Shown: positions 8,721-18,290, numbered from the stretch's first letter. The stretch: 36,931 nt of DNA from Planctomycetota bacterium (GCA_025357795.1 JANYLN010000010.1:1-36931), one strand, 5' to 3'. Numbers and translations: made by a program. The notes: generated by a model from the sequence alone, not told the origin.

Positions 8721-11700
8721 GTTCTTCGCTCGGTTGCGCTGTCAGGTGCTGTCCCCGACGACCGGTTGTCGTACGCCGTCGGCCTGTCCTGCATTGCGTG
8801 CAGGGCTCCCAATATCTGCTTCGTACTGCCGCACCGCTCGATCACGCGTCGCTTGTTGAACTCTGGCGCAAAGCGGCAGAGATCGTCATACACGCAATGG
8901 TTGCACGCGATGTCCTGCCCCATCTCGTAGGGCCTGATGTCGAACTGGCCGTCCAGGATGTTGTCCACGGTCTTTCCCATCTCCTGCCAGACGTGGTCCA
9001 CGAACCGCTGGAAGTCTTCCGTGGATGCCGCGGGTGTATTGGCGTAGGGTTCGCCCGTGTTCTTCAGGCGGATCTCCATGGGCCACGGGTCTTCGGCCTG
9101 GCCATCGCGGAACGCGCCGAGGCAATCGCTGTTGGTGAAGCCCTTCAGTTGCCACTGCTTGCCGTCGGCGGGTGTTGGGGGATCGAGCAATTCGCCCGGC
9201 TGCACCTTCTGCCAGTCGGGCAGGATGTTGAAGTAATACATTCCCGCGGGCTTGGCGGGGCCGCCTGCGATCTTGCCCGCTGTGCTTGCCATCGCGGCCG
9301 CCTTGAGGTAGGCGATCAGCTGGACCTGCAGGCCCGCAAGGGCGTGGTCGAGGCGGAACTTGTAGCGGCTGGAGCGCTTGTAGTCGATCACAGTGAGGAG
9401 CCGTTGGCCGTCTATCTCGGCGATGTCGATGCGGTCGATCTTGCCTCGCAGGATCGCCCGCCTGCCCTTGGGCGTGTCGATCTCCAGTGCGGGCAGGCCG
9501 TCTTTCATTCCGAAGGTCGCCTCAAGCAGGGCGGGCTCGAACTGGCTATTGCGCCACAGGCTCACATGGCCCCGCAGGGCTGCGCTGATGTCCGCCTTTG
9601 CCCGCTGCAGGAGGTATTGCTCTTTGCCGCCTGCGAGGGCTAGTTCCTGGACCACCGCTGCGAGTTCCTCGTCGGTCGCCTCGCCTACCATCTGGTTGAG
9701 CACTTCCTGGCGGATCGTCCGCAGGGAGTGGCCTTGCCGGCGAATGCGTGTGGCGAGCGTGTAGAGGATCCGGTGGTAGAACGACCCCAACTCGACGGCG
9801 GCGAGTTCGAACTCGGGCCGTTCCTTCAGCCGGAGTCCGTAGCGGGCAAGATATCGGTACGGACACGCCGCGTACTCCTGCAACTGGGAGACGCTGCAGG
9901 CCAGCGTGTCCCCCAGCAGCGGGATTGCCTGGTCGGCCCGGACAGTGCAACTGTTGCCGTAGTCGCACGCGGACGCGACGCGGTGGACCCTGTCACTGAG
10001 GGCGAGGTCTTCGCGCATCCAGTTCCACATGGCTGTCCAGTTGGTCTTCCACTCGGGGGTGTGTTTCGCGCCGTCGCCCGCGGCGACCTTGCTGGCTGTC
10101 AGGGCGATCCCCGTGGCTGCCTGCCAGATCGTGCCGACGTCTTGCACGTCCAGGCCGTTTAGCGGATCGGCCAGCACACGGGGTTCCAATCCCGGCAGGA
10201 CCATCTGCAGGGCCCGCAGGTAGGGCGATGGAGCGAGCGCCTTGCCGCTTTCGTCGGCGGCGGCGTAGCTCAGCCAAACGTAGCGGCTGGCGCGGGTGAG
10301 GGCGATGTACACCAGCATCCGCTCGTCGAAGAGGCGCTGCTGACAGGTAGCGAGTTCCACTTGGCTGTTGAGGCCGCTGATCAGTTTGCGTTCCGTGTCG
10401 GACAGCAGCACGTCCTGGCTCGGGCGGTGCGGGAAGAGCCCCTCGTTGAAGCCCAATACGAATGCCGCGACGAGTTCGGGTTGGCGGCTGCGCTCCACGC
10501 TGCCGATGACCACTTGGTCGACGACCGGCGGGATGAGCGGCAGGCTGAAGGCCTGCAGGCCGGCCTCGATTGTTGCCTGGAACTGTTCGGCTGTGAGTGG
10601 TTCGTCGCCCAGCCCCGCGACCAGGTCGTCCAGCAGTTGCACCAGCAGGCTCCAGACCCGCACGTGCTGCTGTCCCAGTTCCTGGCCTGCGGCATCGCCC
10701 TTGAGGACTGACAGCCTTTGCCAACGTGCCAGCCGCTGCGGCACCTTGAGGCGTTCCAGCGATTTGTAAAGACGGTCCGCCCAGTCCCGGCCCGGCTGCT
10801 TCTTGTTGCTGGCGGGGTTTGCCCAGTCCCGCAGGAGGTCGCAGACGATCCGGCGGGCGTAGTTGGCCTTGGTGAGGACCTGCCGTTCGAGCGGGTTGGG
10901 CTCGGGGGCGTCCTCCTCCGCGCCGACGAGCCTGCGGAGGTAGGTCCATGAGCCCTTGCACCAGTTTGCCCAGCCCTGGATCCCATGGGCCAGCACGTAG
11001 TTCTCGACGAGGTCGGCGCGGTCGCGGGGGATCGGCGTCAGGCCGCTTTTCAGGAGGCTGGCGGCGGCGTCGATGGGCCAGTCCTCGACCAGCAGCCTGA
11101 GCAGCGCCCGGACCAGTTCGACCAGCGGATGGTGCGACACGCCTCGCCTGCGGTCGAGGAAGTAGGGGATGTCGTGTGCGGCGAAGACGGTCGCGAAGAG
11201 GTCGTGGTAGGGCTCGAGGTCGCGGACGATCACGCCGATCTGGCGGTAGCGGAGGGCGTGGCCTTGCGGGGCGACGCGGGTGAGATCGGCGATCTTGCGG
11301 GCGACGGCCTCAACCTCGGCCCGGCGATCGGGGGCGGCGACGAGATCGAGTTCGATGTCCTTGCCGCGCTGGGGGGGCTTGATCCGCGGAGTGGTGGCAA
11401 AGAGCTGGGCCTCGACGTGGGCGAGCAGGGGCCTGGCTGCGAAGCGCTGCTGCTCCGCCGGCGCCAGCAGTAGCGGCTCTTCGATGGGGACGCCGGCCTG
11501 CTCAAAGGTCTGCCTGAGCTGCTGGCAGGTCTGCCAGGTACGGTAGAAGAGGTCGTGCGGCTCGGGAGGCTGACTGCGCTGGAAGGTAGGCGGGTCCATG
11601 AGCAGGGCGATCTCGACGTGGCCTGCGACCTGGGCGAGTTTGGCCAGAGTGTAGCGCTGCTGGACGGAGAAACTCGCGAAGCCGTCCACCCAGACTAGCG

Positions 11701-12325
11701 AGCCGCGGAGCCATTCGAGGGAGTGCAACTGCTCGGCGGTCTCGGCGAGCAGGGCAGCGGGGTCGGCCTGCTCGTGCTGGCTGAGCCACTGCAGGTATTC
11801 GTTGTAGAGCAAGGAGAGGTCGCGGAGTTTGCCGGCCAGGAGGGCGGAGGGGACGGCCGGACGGAGGACGGAGGGGCTTTCCACCTGTTCGGCTGTCTGC
11901 TGGAGGTGGCTGGCGAGGATGCCTTGCTGCATGAACTCGACGAGGCCAGCGGCGACTTTGGCGGCGGTGCCGGGGCGGTCGGCGACCCTGTCGAGGACCT
12001 GCAGTTTCTGGCGGTTGCGGATGAGCAGGTACTGCAGGATCATCTGGCGGCCTATCTGGCCTACGACCTCGCGGTCGGCCAGGCCGGTCTCGGCGAGGAC
12101 GACCTGCTGCAGGCGGCGGAAGCTGAGGGTGTGGTAGCGGCTGGCGCCGAACAGGTCGGGCACGGCGAGCAGGGTCCGTTCGGTCTGGACGGCGGCCTGT
12201 TCAGGGATGAAAAGGACCAGGTCCGGCCCGCTGATGGGGTCGGCCCGCAAGTGGTTTCTGATCGCCTCGAGGCTGCGATAGGTCTTACCGCTGCCTGCGC
12301 GGCCTAGTACGAAGCGTACCGCCAC
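8717..12325 (-). CDS. addB: AddB, helicase-nuclease subunit B
   Basis: The protein is 1202 residues from a GTG start at 12325. That start places GRAGSGKT at residues 8-15, as in AddB proteins, and has GAGAGGG just upstream. The open frame runs 132 codons further, but that part reads as non-protein. Near the C-terminus are the four cysteines of the AddB iron-sulfur nuclease domain: one in AACPYRYLARYG (about residue 820) and three in CNHCVYDDLC (about 1143-1152, spacing CX2CX5C). The nuclease motif VIDYKRSSR lies between them. AddB supplies the second nuclease and recognises Chi-type sites. The Fe-S cluster pins the domain together in the Bacillus enzyme. It is the first gene of addB-addA. Confidence 0.9.
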   Translation of the reverse strand: MAVRFVLGRAGSGKTYRSLEAIRNHLRADPISGPDLVLFIPEQAAVQTERTLLAVPDLFGASRYHTLSFRRLQQVVLAETGLADREVVGQIGRQMILQYLLIRNRQKLQVLDRVADRPGTAAKVAAGLVEFMQQGILASHLQQTAEQVESPSVLRPAVPSALLAGKLRDLSLLYNEYLQWLSQHEQADPAALLAETAEQLHSLEWLRGSLVWVDGFASFSVQQRYTLAKLAQVAGHVEIALLMDPPTFQRSQPPEPHDLFYRTWQTCQQLRQTFEQAGVPIEEPLLLAPAEQQRFAARPLLAHVEAQLFATTPRIKPPQRGKDIELDLVAAPDRRAEVEAVARKIADLTRVAPQGHALRYRQIGVIVRDLEPYHDLFATVFAAHDIPYFLDRRRGVSHHPLVELVRALLRLLVEDWPIDAAASLLKSGLTPIPRDRADLVENYVLAHGIQGWANWCKGSWTYLRRLVGAEEDAPEPNPLERQVLTKANYARRIVCDLLRDWANPASNKKQPGRDWADRLYKSLERLKVPQRLARWQRLSVLKGDAAGQELGQQHVRVWSLLVQLLDDLVAGLGDEPLTAEQFQATIEAGLQAFSLPLIPPVVDQVVIGSVERSRQPELVAAFVLGFNEGLFPHRPSQDVLLSDTERKLISGLNSQVELATCQQRLFDERMLVYIALTRASRYVWLSYAAADESGKALAPSPYLRALQMVLPGLEPRVLADPLNGLDVQDVGTIWQAATGIALTASKVAAGDGAKHTPEWKTNWTAMWNWMREDLALSDRVHRVASACDYGNSCTVRADQAIPLLGDTLACSVSQLQEYAACPYRYLARYGLRLKERPEFELAAVELGSFYHRILYTLATRIRRQGHSLRTIRQEVLNQMVGEATDEELAAVVQELALAGGKEQYLLQRAKADISAALRGHVSLWRNSQFEPALLEATFGMKDGLPALEIDTPKGRRAILRGKIDRIDIAEIDGQRLLTVIDYKRSSRYKFRLDHALAGLQVQLIAYLKAAAMASTAGKIAGGPAKPAGMYYFNILPDWQKVQPGELLDPPTPADGKQWQLKGFTNSDCLGAFRDGQAEDPWPMEIRLKNTGEPYANTPAASTEDFQRFVDHVWQEMGKTVDNILDGQFDIRPYEMGQDIACNHCVYDDLCRFAPEFNKRRVIERCGSTKQILGALHAMQDRPTAYDNRSSGTAPDSATERRT

Positions 12326-12683
12326 GGTCCCTCTCTCCCGCTGTATGTTCCTGTGCAACGGCAACAGCCGCGTCCGAAGATACCGCAGGTGTTCTACTGG
12401 CCGGGCCTGCTTCTGGCAAGAGAGAGGCGGGCATTGCTGAATGCGGGGTCGCATGCGGAGGATCTGGCGGATTGAGGCCAGGGGCCTGCAAGACCTGATC
12501 GGTGGCCCCGGGGAGCCCGCTTGATTGTGACGCCTGGCGCCCCACAGCGAAGGTGTGGCGTGGTGCTGCGCACTCCCTGGGTTGTGGGCTGGCGGGTCGG
12601 AGGGAGACGTTTCATAACTCTCGTCTGGTGGTGAAATGGCATGTCTGGGTATTAGGAACGTCTGGTTTGCAGGGTAACGGGTC
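12326..12683. other. intergenic region upstream of addB
   Basis: About 360 bp separate addB (minus) from the methyltransferase remnant (plus). Frames here are short and lack protein-like composition. A weak minus-strand -10 (TATCTT, near 12378-12383) is visible without a convincing -35. I see no RNA gene or repeat. Confidence 0.3.
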
Positions 12684-13008
12684 ATGGGTTCGCCAAGGCG
12701 ACACAAGGGTAAGCAGGGCAACGTTCAGAAGCATCGCGATCGGGTGGCAGGGCGGTACGACACGATCTATGACAATGCGTACTGGCGCTGGGGATGAGGG
12801 ATCCGTTGAGCTGCGTACCATCGCTGACAGGCAGTTTGGCGGGGATCGCCAAGTCGCTGACGGCCGGGGGCGTGCTGATCGCGACGGTCGATCACATGCG
12901 ATGATCCGGAGAGGGCGCCGAAGCTGGAGGAGATCGAGAGGAAGTTGCACCGTAACCCCTCGATGCTGGGGCGGTGCAGCCACCTGCCGTTCGTGGCGAA
13001 AAGGCCCG
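12684..13008 (+). pseudogene. decayed class I SAM-dependent methyltransferase
   Basis: Three fragments in different frames look like pieces of one methyltransferase. The first (12684-12797) starts at ATG and holds KHRDRVAGRYDTIYDNAYW, then stops at codon 38. The second (about 12826-12906) reads LAGIAKSLTAGGVLIATVDH, the typical strand-4/5 region after the SAM site, and ends in a stop. The third (about 12912-13008) reads LEEIERKLHRNPSMLGRCSH followed by LPFVAKRP, a typical C-terminal strand. The glycine-rich SAM-binding loop and most of the middle are absent. Family members are usually about 250-300 residues, so two or more internal deletions plus frame changes are implied. The assignment rests on motif memory. 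Confidence 0.6.
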
Positions 13009-13090
13009 GGGCAGCGGTCACGACAGGAGTGAGCGCCGAGTCCTGCGTGCCAAGAGGTAACAAGGGCCTCGATGAAGATTGTCTTCTGAC

Positions 13091-13133
13091 CAAAGAAAGC
13101 ACCCCCAGGCCGGAGGAGAACGGTTGTGGGGGT
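13091..13133 (-). terminator. probable terminator after the 556-aa TPR gene
   Basis: On the minus strand, ACCCCCA (13133-13127) pairs with TGGGGGT (13107-13101) across a 19-nt loop that has a small inner CCG/CGG stem, and is followed by GCTTTCTTTG. It lies about 35 nt after the TPR gene stop. The loop is long, so this is moderate support. Confidence 0.45.
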
Positions 13134-13167
13134 ACGAGGCACGAGCTTAGTTGAGCGGCGGATTCCT

Positions 13168-14838
13168 TCAGAGGCTATCGGCGCGGTCGCTGGCGCCGGG
13201 TTCGTCGGAGGTGCCGACGGCGACGGGCTGGACCTGGATTTCCGTGAGCGACTGCCAGAGGCACTTGGGCTTGTTCAGCATGCCCATCTGTTCGAGGCTG
13301 AGGGCGACGTTCCGCCAGAAGCACTCGTTCTGGTCCTGCGAAAGGCCTTGGCCGAACTGCTCCGCTGTCAGTTCGAAGCGCTGCGACTGGCTGAACAGGA
13401 CCGACAGGCCATAGTGCGTATCGAGGTCGATCTTCTCGGGCCAGATGGTGCGGCGGAGCATGCCGGAGGTCGCGCTGTCGCAGCCCGGGCCGGCCAGACC
13501 CAGGCGGACCAGGGCGAAGGTGCAACCCGGATAGGTCTCGACGACCTTGGCGTAGATCTCGCGGGCCTCGTCGGGTTGCTTGTCGGCCTCGAGCAGCATC
13601 CCGAGGCGCAGCCATGCGCTGGCATCGTCCTGGTGGGTCGCCAGCCAGGCCAGGTGAGTCTGGATGGCGCGTTTGAGTAGTTCGCCCTTGTGGATGACGC
13701 GGCTCTCGCGGGACTGGTCGGTGCTGTTCATGTTCGCGGCTTCGCGGTCGCTGGCGGTGTGCAGGCGGACGATCTCGGCCATGAGCACGGGGGCGTTGGA
13801 GGCGATGCCGCGGGCAAGTTCGAGATCGCTGCGGCTCTCGGCATCCTTACCGACGTAGGAGTGCGCCAGCGCCAGGCCGACGTAGGCCATCAGGATCATC
13901 TCGTTGATCTCGATTGCCTTGCCGAGCCACAGGCCGGCCTCTTCGCGATCGTTGGCCTGGATGTGACAGGCGGCAATCTTCGTGGTGGCTTCGAGATAGT
14001 ACGGGTTCACGTTCAGGGCCTGCCTGTATTCCTCGAGGGCCTCGTCATTGCGGTGCTGCCGCATGTAGAGGTCGCCCAGGCGGACGTGCAGGTCGGCAAA
14101 GTTCTGGCCGCTGGCGATGGTCCGCTCGAGGTGCGAGATGGCCTTATCGATATTGCCCTTGTGCTCGTGTTCGTCGGCCTTTTCCTCGCGGGTCTGCCAG
14201 TTGTCCGCGAGCAATTTGAGGGCCTCGTCGAAGGCCTTGATGGCGCGGGTGGGGTCGTCGGCGAGCAGGTGCAGGGCGCCCAGACGCGTCCAGTTGGGCA
14301 GTTCCAGCGGGTGTTGCGTGGCGAGGGCTTCCGCCTGCTGCAGGGCGGGGGTGTAGTCCGCCTTGGCCAGGGACAGGGCCATCATGCGGTATCGCGAAGA
14401 CTTCTGGTGCGGCTGGAAGTAGAGCGAGTGCTGGTAGAGGGTCAGGGCGCGGTCGGGGGCGCCGCTACGTTCTTCCAGCAAACCGAGTGCGTAGTGGAGC
14501 TTGGCGTCCTTGGGGAAGCGGTTCTTGGCGACCTTAAGGTACCGCCTGGCGCGGTTCGCCTGGCCCAGCATGTCCAACGCACAAGCCATGCCGATGATCG
14601 CGGAGGGGGAGCGGTCGCGGTTGGAGATCGCCCGGTCGAAGTGGAGTTTCGCCTCGCCGCCGGAGGAGTGCTGCAGGGCCGCCACGCCCGCCAGGACGTG
14701 GGAGTGGGTCCGTCGGGGGGCGGCGGTACTGGCAGGCTGCTTCACCTGCTTGGGGGCGGTGTCCTTGAGGTAATCGCGGAAGACCGGCCACAGGGAATCC
14801 GGCAAGGCGCGTCCAAAACTCTCCAGTATGTAACTCAT
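13168..14838 (-). CDS. large TPR-repeat protein
   Basis: This 556-residue soluble-looking protein has TPR units over most of its length. Examples are SPSAIIGMACALDMLGQANR (about residues 80-100), LHVRLGDLYMRQHRNDEALE and PYYLEATTKIAACHIQANDR. The N-terminus (MSYILESFGRAL) has no signal peptide or membrane helix. TPR solenoids mediate protein contacts, and no enzymatic domain is visible. The ATG at 14838 is chosen because GAGGAC lies about 9 nt upstream and the residues before it look non-coding. A hairpin (14858-14873) sits in the leader 20 nt before the start. The partner and role are unknown. Confidence 0.8.
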   Translation of the reverse strand: MSYILESFGRALPDSLWPVFRDYLKDTAPKQVKQPASTAAPRRTHSHVLAGVAALQHSSGGEAKLHFDRAISNRDRSPSAIIGMACALDMLGQANRARRYLKVAKNRFPKDAKLHYALGLLEERSGAPDRALTLYQHSLYFQPHQKSSRYRMMALSLAKADYTPALQQAEALATQHPLELPNWTRLGALHLLADDPTRAIKAFDEALKLLADNWQTREEKADEHEHKGNIDKAISHLERTIASGQNFADLHVRLGDLYMRQHRNDEALEEYRQALNVNPYYLEATTKIAACHIQANDREEAGLWLGKAIEINEMILMAYVGLALAHSYVGKDAESRSDLELARGIASNAPVLMAEIVRLHTASDREAANMNSTDQSRESRVIHKGELLKRAIQTHLAWLATHQDDASAWLRLGMLLEADKQPDEAREIYAKVVETYPGCTFALVRLGLAGPGCDSATSGMLRRTIWPEKIDLDTHYGLSVLFSQSQRFELTAEQFGQGLSQDQNECFWRNVALSLEQMGMLNKPKCLWQSLTEIQVQPVAVGTSDEPGASDRADSL

Positions 14839-15224
14839 ACAGCGTGTCCTCGCAGTGCGCACCGCGTGGTGCGTTGGGCCGACAGACGCGGCCTTCGTGT
14901 GTGCAGGTAATAGCTTGTTGTATGTAGACGGAAGAACTGCGTGGCGGGCAGCGTCCTGGCACCGCAGGACCACGCTGTCTGGCCTGGTTTGGACTTCCTT
15001 GGCCGAGGTTTGTATCGGTCAAAGCCCTTGCCAGCATTACTAAGCCGCACAAGTCTCGCCGGGACAGGGATGACGGGGCCAGAGGCGGGTTTTTATGGTG
15101 ACGTTTTGCCAGGCGAACGATAAAGCGTGTCGAGTTCGGTTTTCCGAAAGTCAGTGGATGACGGTTGCCGGAAGTGCTGCGGCGACCTATTCTTGCCGGA
15201 ATAAGTAGCAAGGAGGCGCTGCCG
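14839..15224. other. divergent intergenic region with two short hairpins
   Basis: This lies between the TPR gene (minus) and the MFS transporter (plus). CGCACC-GCGT-GGTGCG at 14858-14873 folds in the leader of the TPR gene, and GTCCTG-GCACCG-CAGGAC at 14953-14970 is a second stem. No promoter stands out on either strand. Confidence 0.35.
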
Positions 15225-16712
15225 TTGGATGTGCAAGCACTGCCAAAGTTGACCCGCCATACGTACCGGTTGGAAATGCTGCACATGGCGATGTGGGGTG
15301 GTGTGGTGGCGATGCTGGAGGGGGGCATCGCGGCGGTCATCATCGCCAAGACCTTCCACGGCTCGCCCTTCCAGATCTCGGTGGTGCGGGCGACGCCCGT
15401 TGTGACCAATATGCTGAGCATCGGTTGGGGGATGCTGGCGGTGACCCGGCCGAAGGTGCCTTTGTTAATGGTGGCCTGCGGCGGGGCGGTCGTGGCGATG
15501 GCGGGTACGGCGCTGGTGCCGGCAGACCTGGCCTGGAGCGGCTGGCTGTTCGCGCTGCAACTGGTGTTGGCGCGGATCTTCCTGTCGGGCACAGCGACGC
15601 TTCGGACGGCGATCTGGAAGGCGAATTACCCGACGGCGGTGCGAGGGCGGCTGGCGGGCCGGCTGCAGCTGCAGGGTAGCTTCTCGCGGCTGGTATCGCT
15701 GTACTTGTCGAGCTGGGTGCTGGACCTGGATCCCGCCAAGACGAACTTGTGGGTGCCGCGATGGCTGGCGGAGTGGCTGCACCTGGACATGGCGAGACAT
15801 CTATGGCGCGTGCCGGATCTGCTGGTGTACTGGGGTGGGCCGGAGGCGTATCGCTGGCTGTACCCGATGCTGGCGATCGTGGGCGGCGTGGCGATCGTGC
15901 TGTTGAAGTTCATCCGCGTCCGCGGGGACAAACTGCTGACCCGGCAGATGCTCAATGAGGGCGAACTCGGGCCGATCTCGCCGCGGGCACGGGCGCTGGA
16001 GCCGTATAGCCTGACAGCCGTACTCACGCCGGTGGAGCCCATTCGGCGGATGATCGAGATCCTCAAACGCGACAAGGCGTTCCGGATCTACCAGACCGCG
16101 CAGATGTTCAGCGGGGCGGGCAACCTTCTGATAGACCCGATCCTGGTGGTTATCTTCACCCAGAAGTTGATGATGAACTACACGCAGTCGACCCTGATGC
16201 TGGACATTGTGCCGATCGTTTTGTCACTGTTTACGGTGACGCTCTGGGCGCGGCTATACGACCGTTGGGGCCTGCCGAAGTACCGCGTGATCAACGGGGG
16301 GTTCTGGACGATCCGGATGATCCTGACGGCGGCGGCGGTGGTCTGCACGCAGTACCTGCTGGACGTGCCGCACGGCTATGCGCTGGTAGTGGGGATCTTC
16401 GTGTTCGCCCAGGTGCTCAACGGAATCGCCCAGGGGGGCGGCGGGATCGCCTGGAACCTGGGACATCTGCACTTCGCCAAACCGGAAGAGGCCGAGCTGT
16501 ACATGGGTCTGCACGCGACACTCACGGGCGTCCGTGGATGGCTGGGGTTCGCGGGGCTGCCCTTGTACGTGTGGGGCGGCTGGCCTGTCTTCGCCGTGGC
16601 GGCGTTCATGAGCCTGATCGGGTTCGTCCTGTACTTCCACGGGATGACGACACGCTTTGGGCTGGGGGCCGTGGAAGAGCCGGTGGCAGGAACGACAGGG
16701 GCCAGGGCGTAG
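15225..16712 (+). CDS. MFS-type transporter
   Basis: This 495-residue integral membrane protein has about 10-12 hydrophobic segments, beginning with MAMWGGVVAMLEGGIAAVII. A central hydrophilic loop of about 60 residues follows the first half, as in major facilitator proteins. It probably moves a small molecule through the inner membrane by an ion-coupled mechanism, but the substrate cannot be read from the sequence. The start is taken as TTG 15225, because AAGGAGG lies 8 nt upstream. A GTG at 15231 is possible, and the frame back to 15165 lacks a site. The stop is immediately followed by an opposing response-regulator remnant. Confidence 0.75.
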   Translation: MDVQALPKLTRHTYRLEMLHMAMWGGVVAMLEGGIAAVIIAKTFHGSPFQISVVRATPVVTNMLSIGWGMLAVTRPKVPLLMVACGGAVVAMAGTALVPADLAWSGWLFALQLVLARIFLSGTATLRTAIWKANYPTAVRGRLAGRLQLQGSFSRLVSLYLSSWVLDLDPAKTNLWVPRWLAEWLHLDMARHLWRVPDLLVYWGGPEAYRWLYPMLAIVGGVAIVLLKFIRVRGDKLLTRQMLNEGELGPISPRARALEPYSLTAVLTPVEPIRRMIEILKRDKAFRIYQTAQMFSGAGNLLIDPILVVIFTQKLMMNYTQSTLMLDIVPIVLSLFTVTLWARLYDRWGLPKYRVINGGFWTIRMILTAAAVVCTQYLLDVPHGYALVVGIFVFAQVLNGIAQGGGGIAWNLGHLHFAKPEEAELYMGLHATLTGVRGWLGFAGLPLYVWGGWPVFAVAAFMSLIGFVLYFHGMTTRFGLGAVEEPVAGTTGARA

Positions 16713-16950
16713 GTCCCCGGATGCGCCGGGTGGCCTCCACGCCATCGAGGTGGGGGCATGCGATGTCCATGACGACCACGTCGGGCCGCAGAGGCAGGGC
16801 CATGTCGACCGCCTGGATACCGTCGGCTGCCTGACTGACGACTTCAAAGCCGGGCTGCGTTTGCAGCAGTCTCGCCAAGCCGTCGCGGACCACCTTGTGG
16901 TCGTCCGCTCCGCCTTGTCTGAACGTCGGTAGTCTGAGAAGTGCTCGTAT
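16713..16950 (-). pseudogene. response-regulator receiver-domain remnant
   Basis: On the minus strand, the frame reads ADDHKVVRDGLARLLQTQ, then VDMALPLRPDVVVMDIACP and LDGVEATRRIRG. This is the first half of a NarL/FixJ receiver domain, with the phospho-acceptor Asp in VVVMDIACP and the acidic pair in ADDHK. It has no start codon: a stop lies upstream. A stretch of about 9 codons separates the first strand (RIRALL) from ADDHK, where functional proteins have none. Homology ends at about 16717, next to the MFS stop, so the rest of the receiver and the HTH output domain are missing. It is a truncated, dead gene copy. Confidence 0.7.
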
Positions 16951-17245
16951 GCGCCCTCGAGCCTATTGCTGAGATCCGGATCTGGATACCATGCAAACAG
17001 CCCGTGCCTAAAAGGTTATCACGGTAGTCGGGGTTTCGGAAAGCCTATATCGTTTCTTCTTCGCTACGTGAGGGCGGCATGCTCGCGGGACTTCTGCCAG
17101 GTCGACAAGCAGGGACCCTGTTTGGAGTTCCGGCGTACGGCCATGGGCCTTTGGGCAGTTTGTGGCCGTTGATCGGCTCCGGTATACTGCCAGCTGTCGT
17201 TCGGTGCGGGTCAAACACGAAACGCGCGTTGCGGAGTGAATAGCC
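16951..17245. other. intergenic region upstream of the PhnD-like gene
   Basis: About 300 bp lie between the response-regulator remnant and the lipoprotein gene. It holds the promoter listed at 17160-17188. No other feature is recognisable, and a long opposite-strand frame through here continues under cysS and is not a gene. Confidence 0.4.
17160..17188 (+). promoter_or_regulatory. sigma-70-type promoter of the PhnD-like gene
   Basis: TTGTGG (17160-17165), a 17-nt spacer and TATACT (17183-17188) lie about 58 nt before the ATG at 17246. The -10 matches the consensus at five of six positions. The -35 is weaker. Confidence 0.5.
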
Positions 17246-18259
17246 ATGGCACGAGATCCATTCGGGTGTTTGTGCCTGCTTGCGGCGGCTGCGTGCATGG
17301 GTGCGACCCTGGCGGGCTGTACGCAGCAGGTGGGCGATGCGGCCCTGTTCCAGCCCATGCGCACGCTGCTGAAGATGAAAGAGCCTGTACGGATTGGTAC
17401 GACCCGCGTCCACATGAACCCGATGGTCGCGGCGCCGTGGCATCCGCTGGAGCAGGCGCTGGCGAAGAAGTTCGGCCGGCCGGTGCAGGTGATCGCCTAT
17501 CGGCCGTTCCAGATCCGCAGCCAATTGGAGCGGGGCTATCTCGACTTTGCGATCCTGTCCGCGACGGACTTTGCCGAGATTGGTGGAGACGAGAGTTGCC
17601 TGGCAATTGCCCGACCGGTCAATTCGCTCGGCCAGGACTTGCGGCACGGGCTGATCATCGTCAAGAGAGATTCGAAGATCCAGGCCCTGGCGGACCTTAA
17701 GGGGCAGCGCTTCGCCTTCGGGCCGAGTTGGGACGCGGTGTCGCACCTGGCGGCGGCGAATGCCTTCATGCAGGCCGGCCTGGAGCCCAGCGATATCGTG
17801 CGCGAACTGCTGCCGCTTCCGCTGTCGCGCCGGCATCACCTGGACTCCTTCGAGGTCGCCAAGGCTGTTGCGTACGAGCCGCTGCTGCCGGCTGGGGCGG
17901 TCGACGAGGTGGACTATGCGAGTTGGCCCGAGAAGGGCGGCTCGATCATGTTCCAGACTGTCAGCAAGGACAAGTTCCGCGTGGTCGCCCGGACCGTGGA
18001 TTTGCCGGAAGGCCCGATCGTCGCCAGCCGCAAGGCCGACCCGAAGCTGGTCGAGGCGATGAGGGCGTACCTGCTGGGCGGGCAGGTGCCGGACAAGGCC
18101 CTCAAGGCGATGGACTGGCAAAAGCTCGTGCCTGTCTTGGGCGGGGAGTACGCCGGGGTGGCTGACATGGTCCGCAAACTCCGCACGGCCGGGTGGGTCC
18201 GCGAGGACGTGCCCGAAGCCGCGCCGGCGAGCGAGCCTGTGGCGAGAACGGCTGAATGA
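17246..18259 (+). CDS. PhnD/transferrin-type periplasmic substrate-binding lipoprotein
   Basis: This 337-residue protein starts with a lipoprotein signal, with lipobox LAGC and the acceptor Cys at residue 25. The mature part has the features of phosphonate/phosphite-type binding proteins: a first strand EPVRIGTT, the hinge region YLDFAILSATDF, LADLKGQRFAFGP and a lobe-2 stretch VAKAVAYEPLLPAG. Such proteins deliver an anion or other small ligand to an ABC importer. No permease or ATPase gene is next to it, so it may serve a distant transporter or act as a sensor. GGAG lies 9 nt before the ATG. Confidence 0.78.
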   Translation: MARDPFGCLCLLAAAACMGATLAGCTQQVGDAALFQPMRTLLKMKEPVRIGTTRVHMNPMVAAPWHPLEQALAKKFGRPVQVIAYRPFQIRSQLERGYLDFAILSATDFAEIGGDESCLAIARPVNSLGQDLRHGLIIVKRDSKIQALADLKGQRFAFGPSWDAVSHLAAANAFMQAGLEPSDIVRELLPLPLSRRHHLDSFEVAKAVAYEPLLPAGAVDEVDYASWPEKGGSIMFQTVSKDKFRVVARTVDLPEGPIVASRKADPKLVEAMRAYLLGGQVPDKALKAMDWQKLVPVLGGEYAGVADMVRKLRTAGWVREDVPEAAPASEPVARTAE

Positions 18260-18290
18260 GAATGGCAGTCGCGCCGGCGATGCCGGTCTG

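Noticed and set aside
4980-12325. AddAB as a defence system
   Set aside because: Both subunits are ordinary repair proteins with no attached defence genes.
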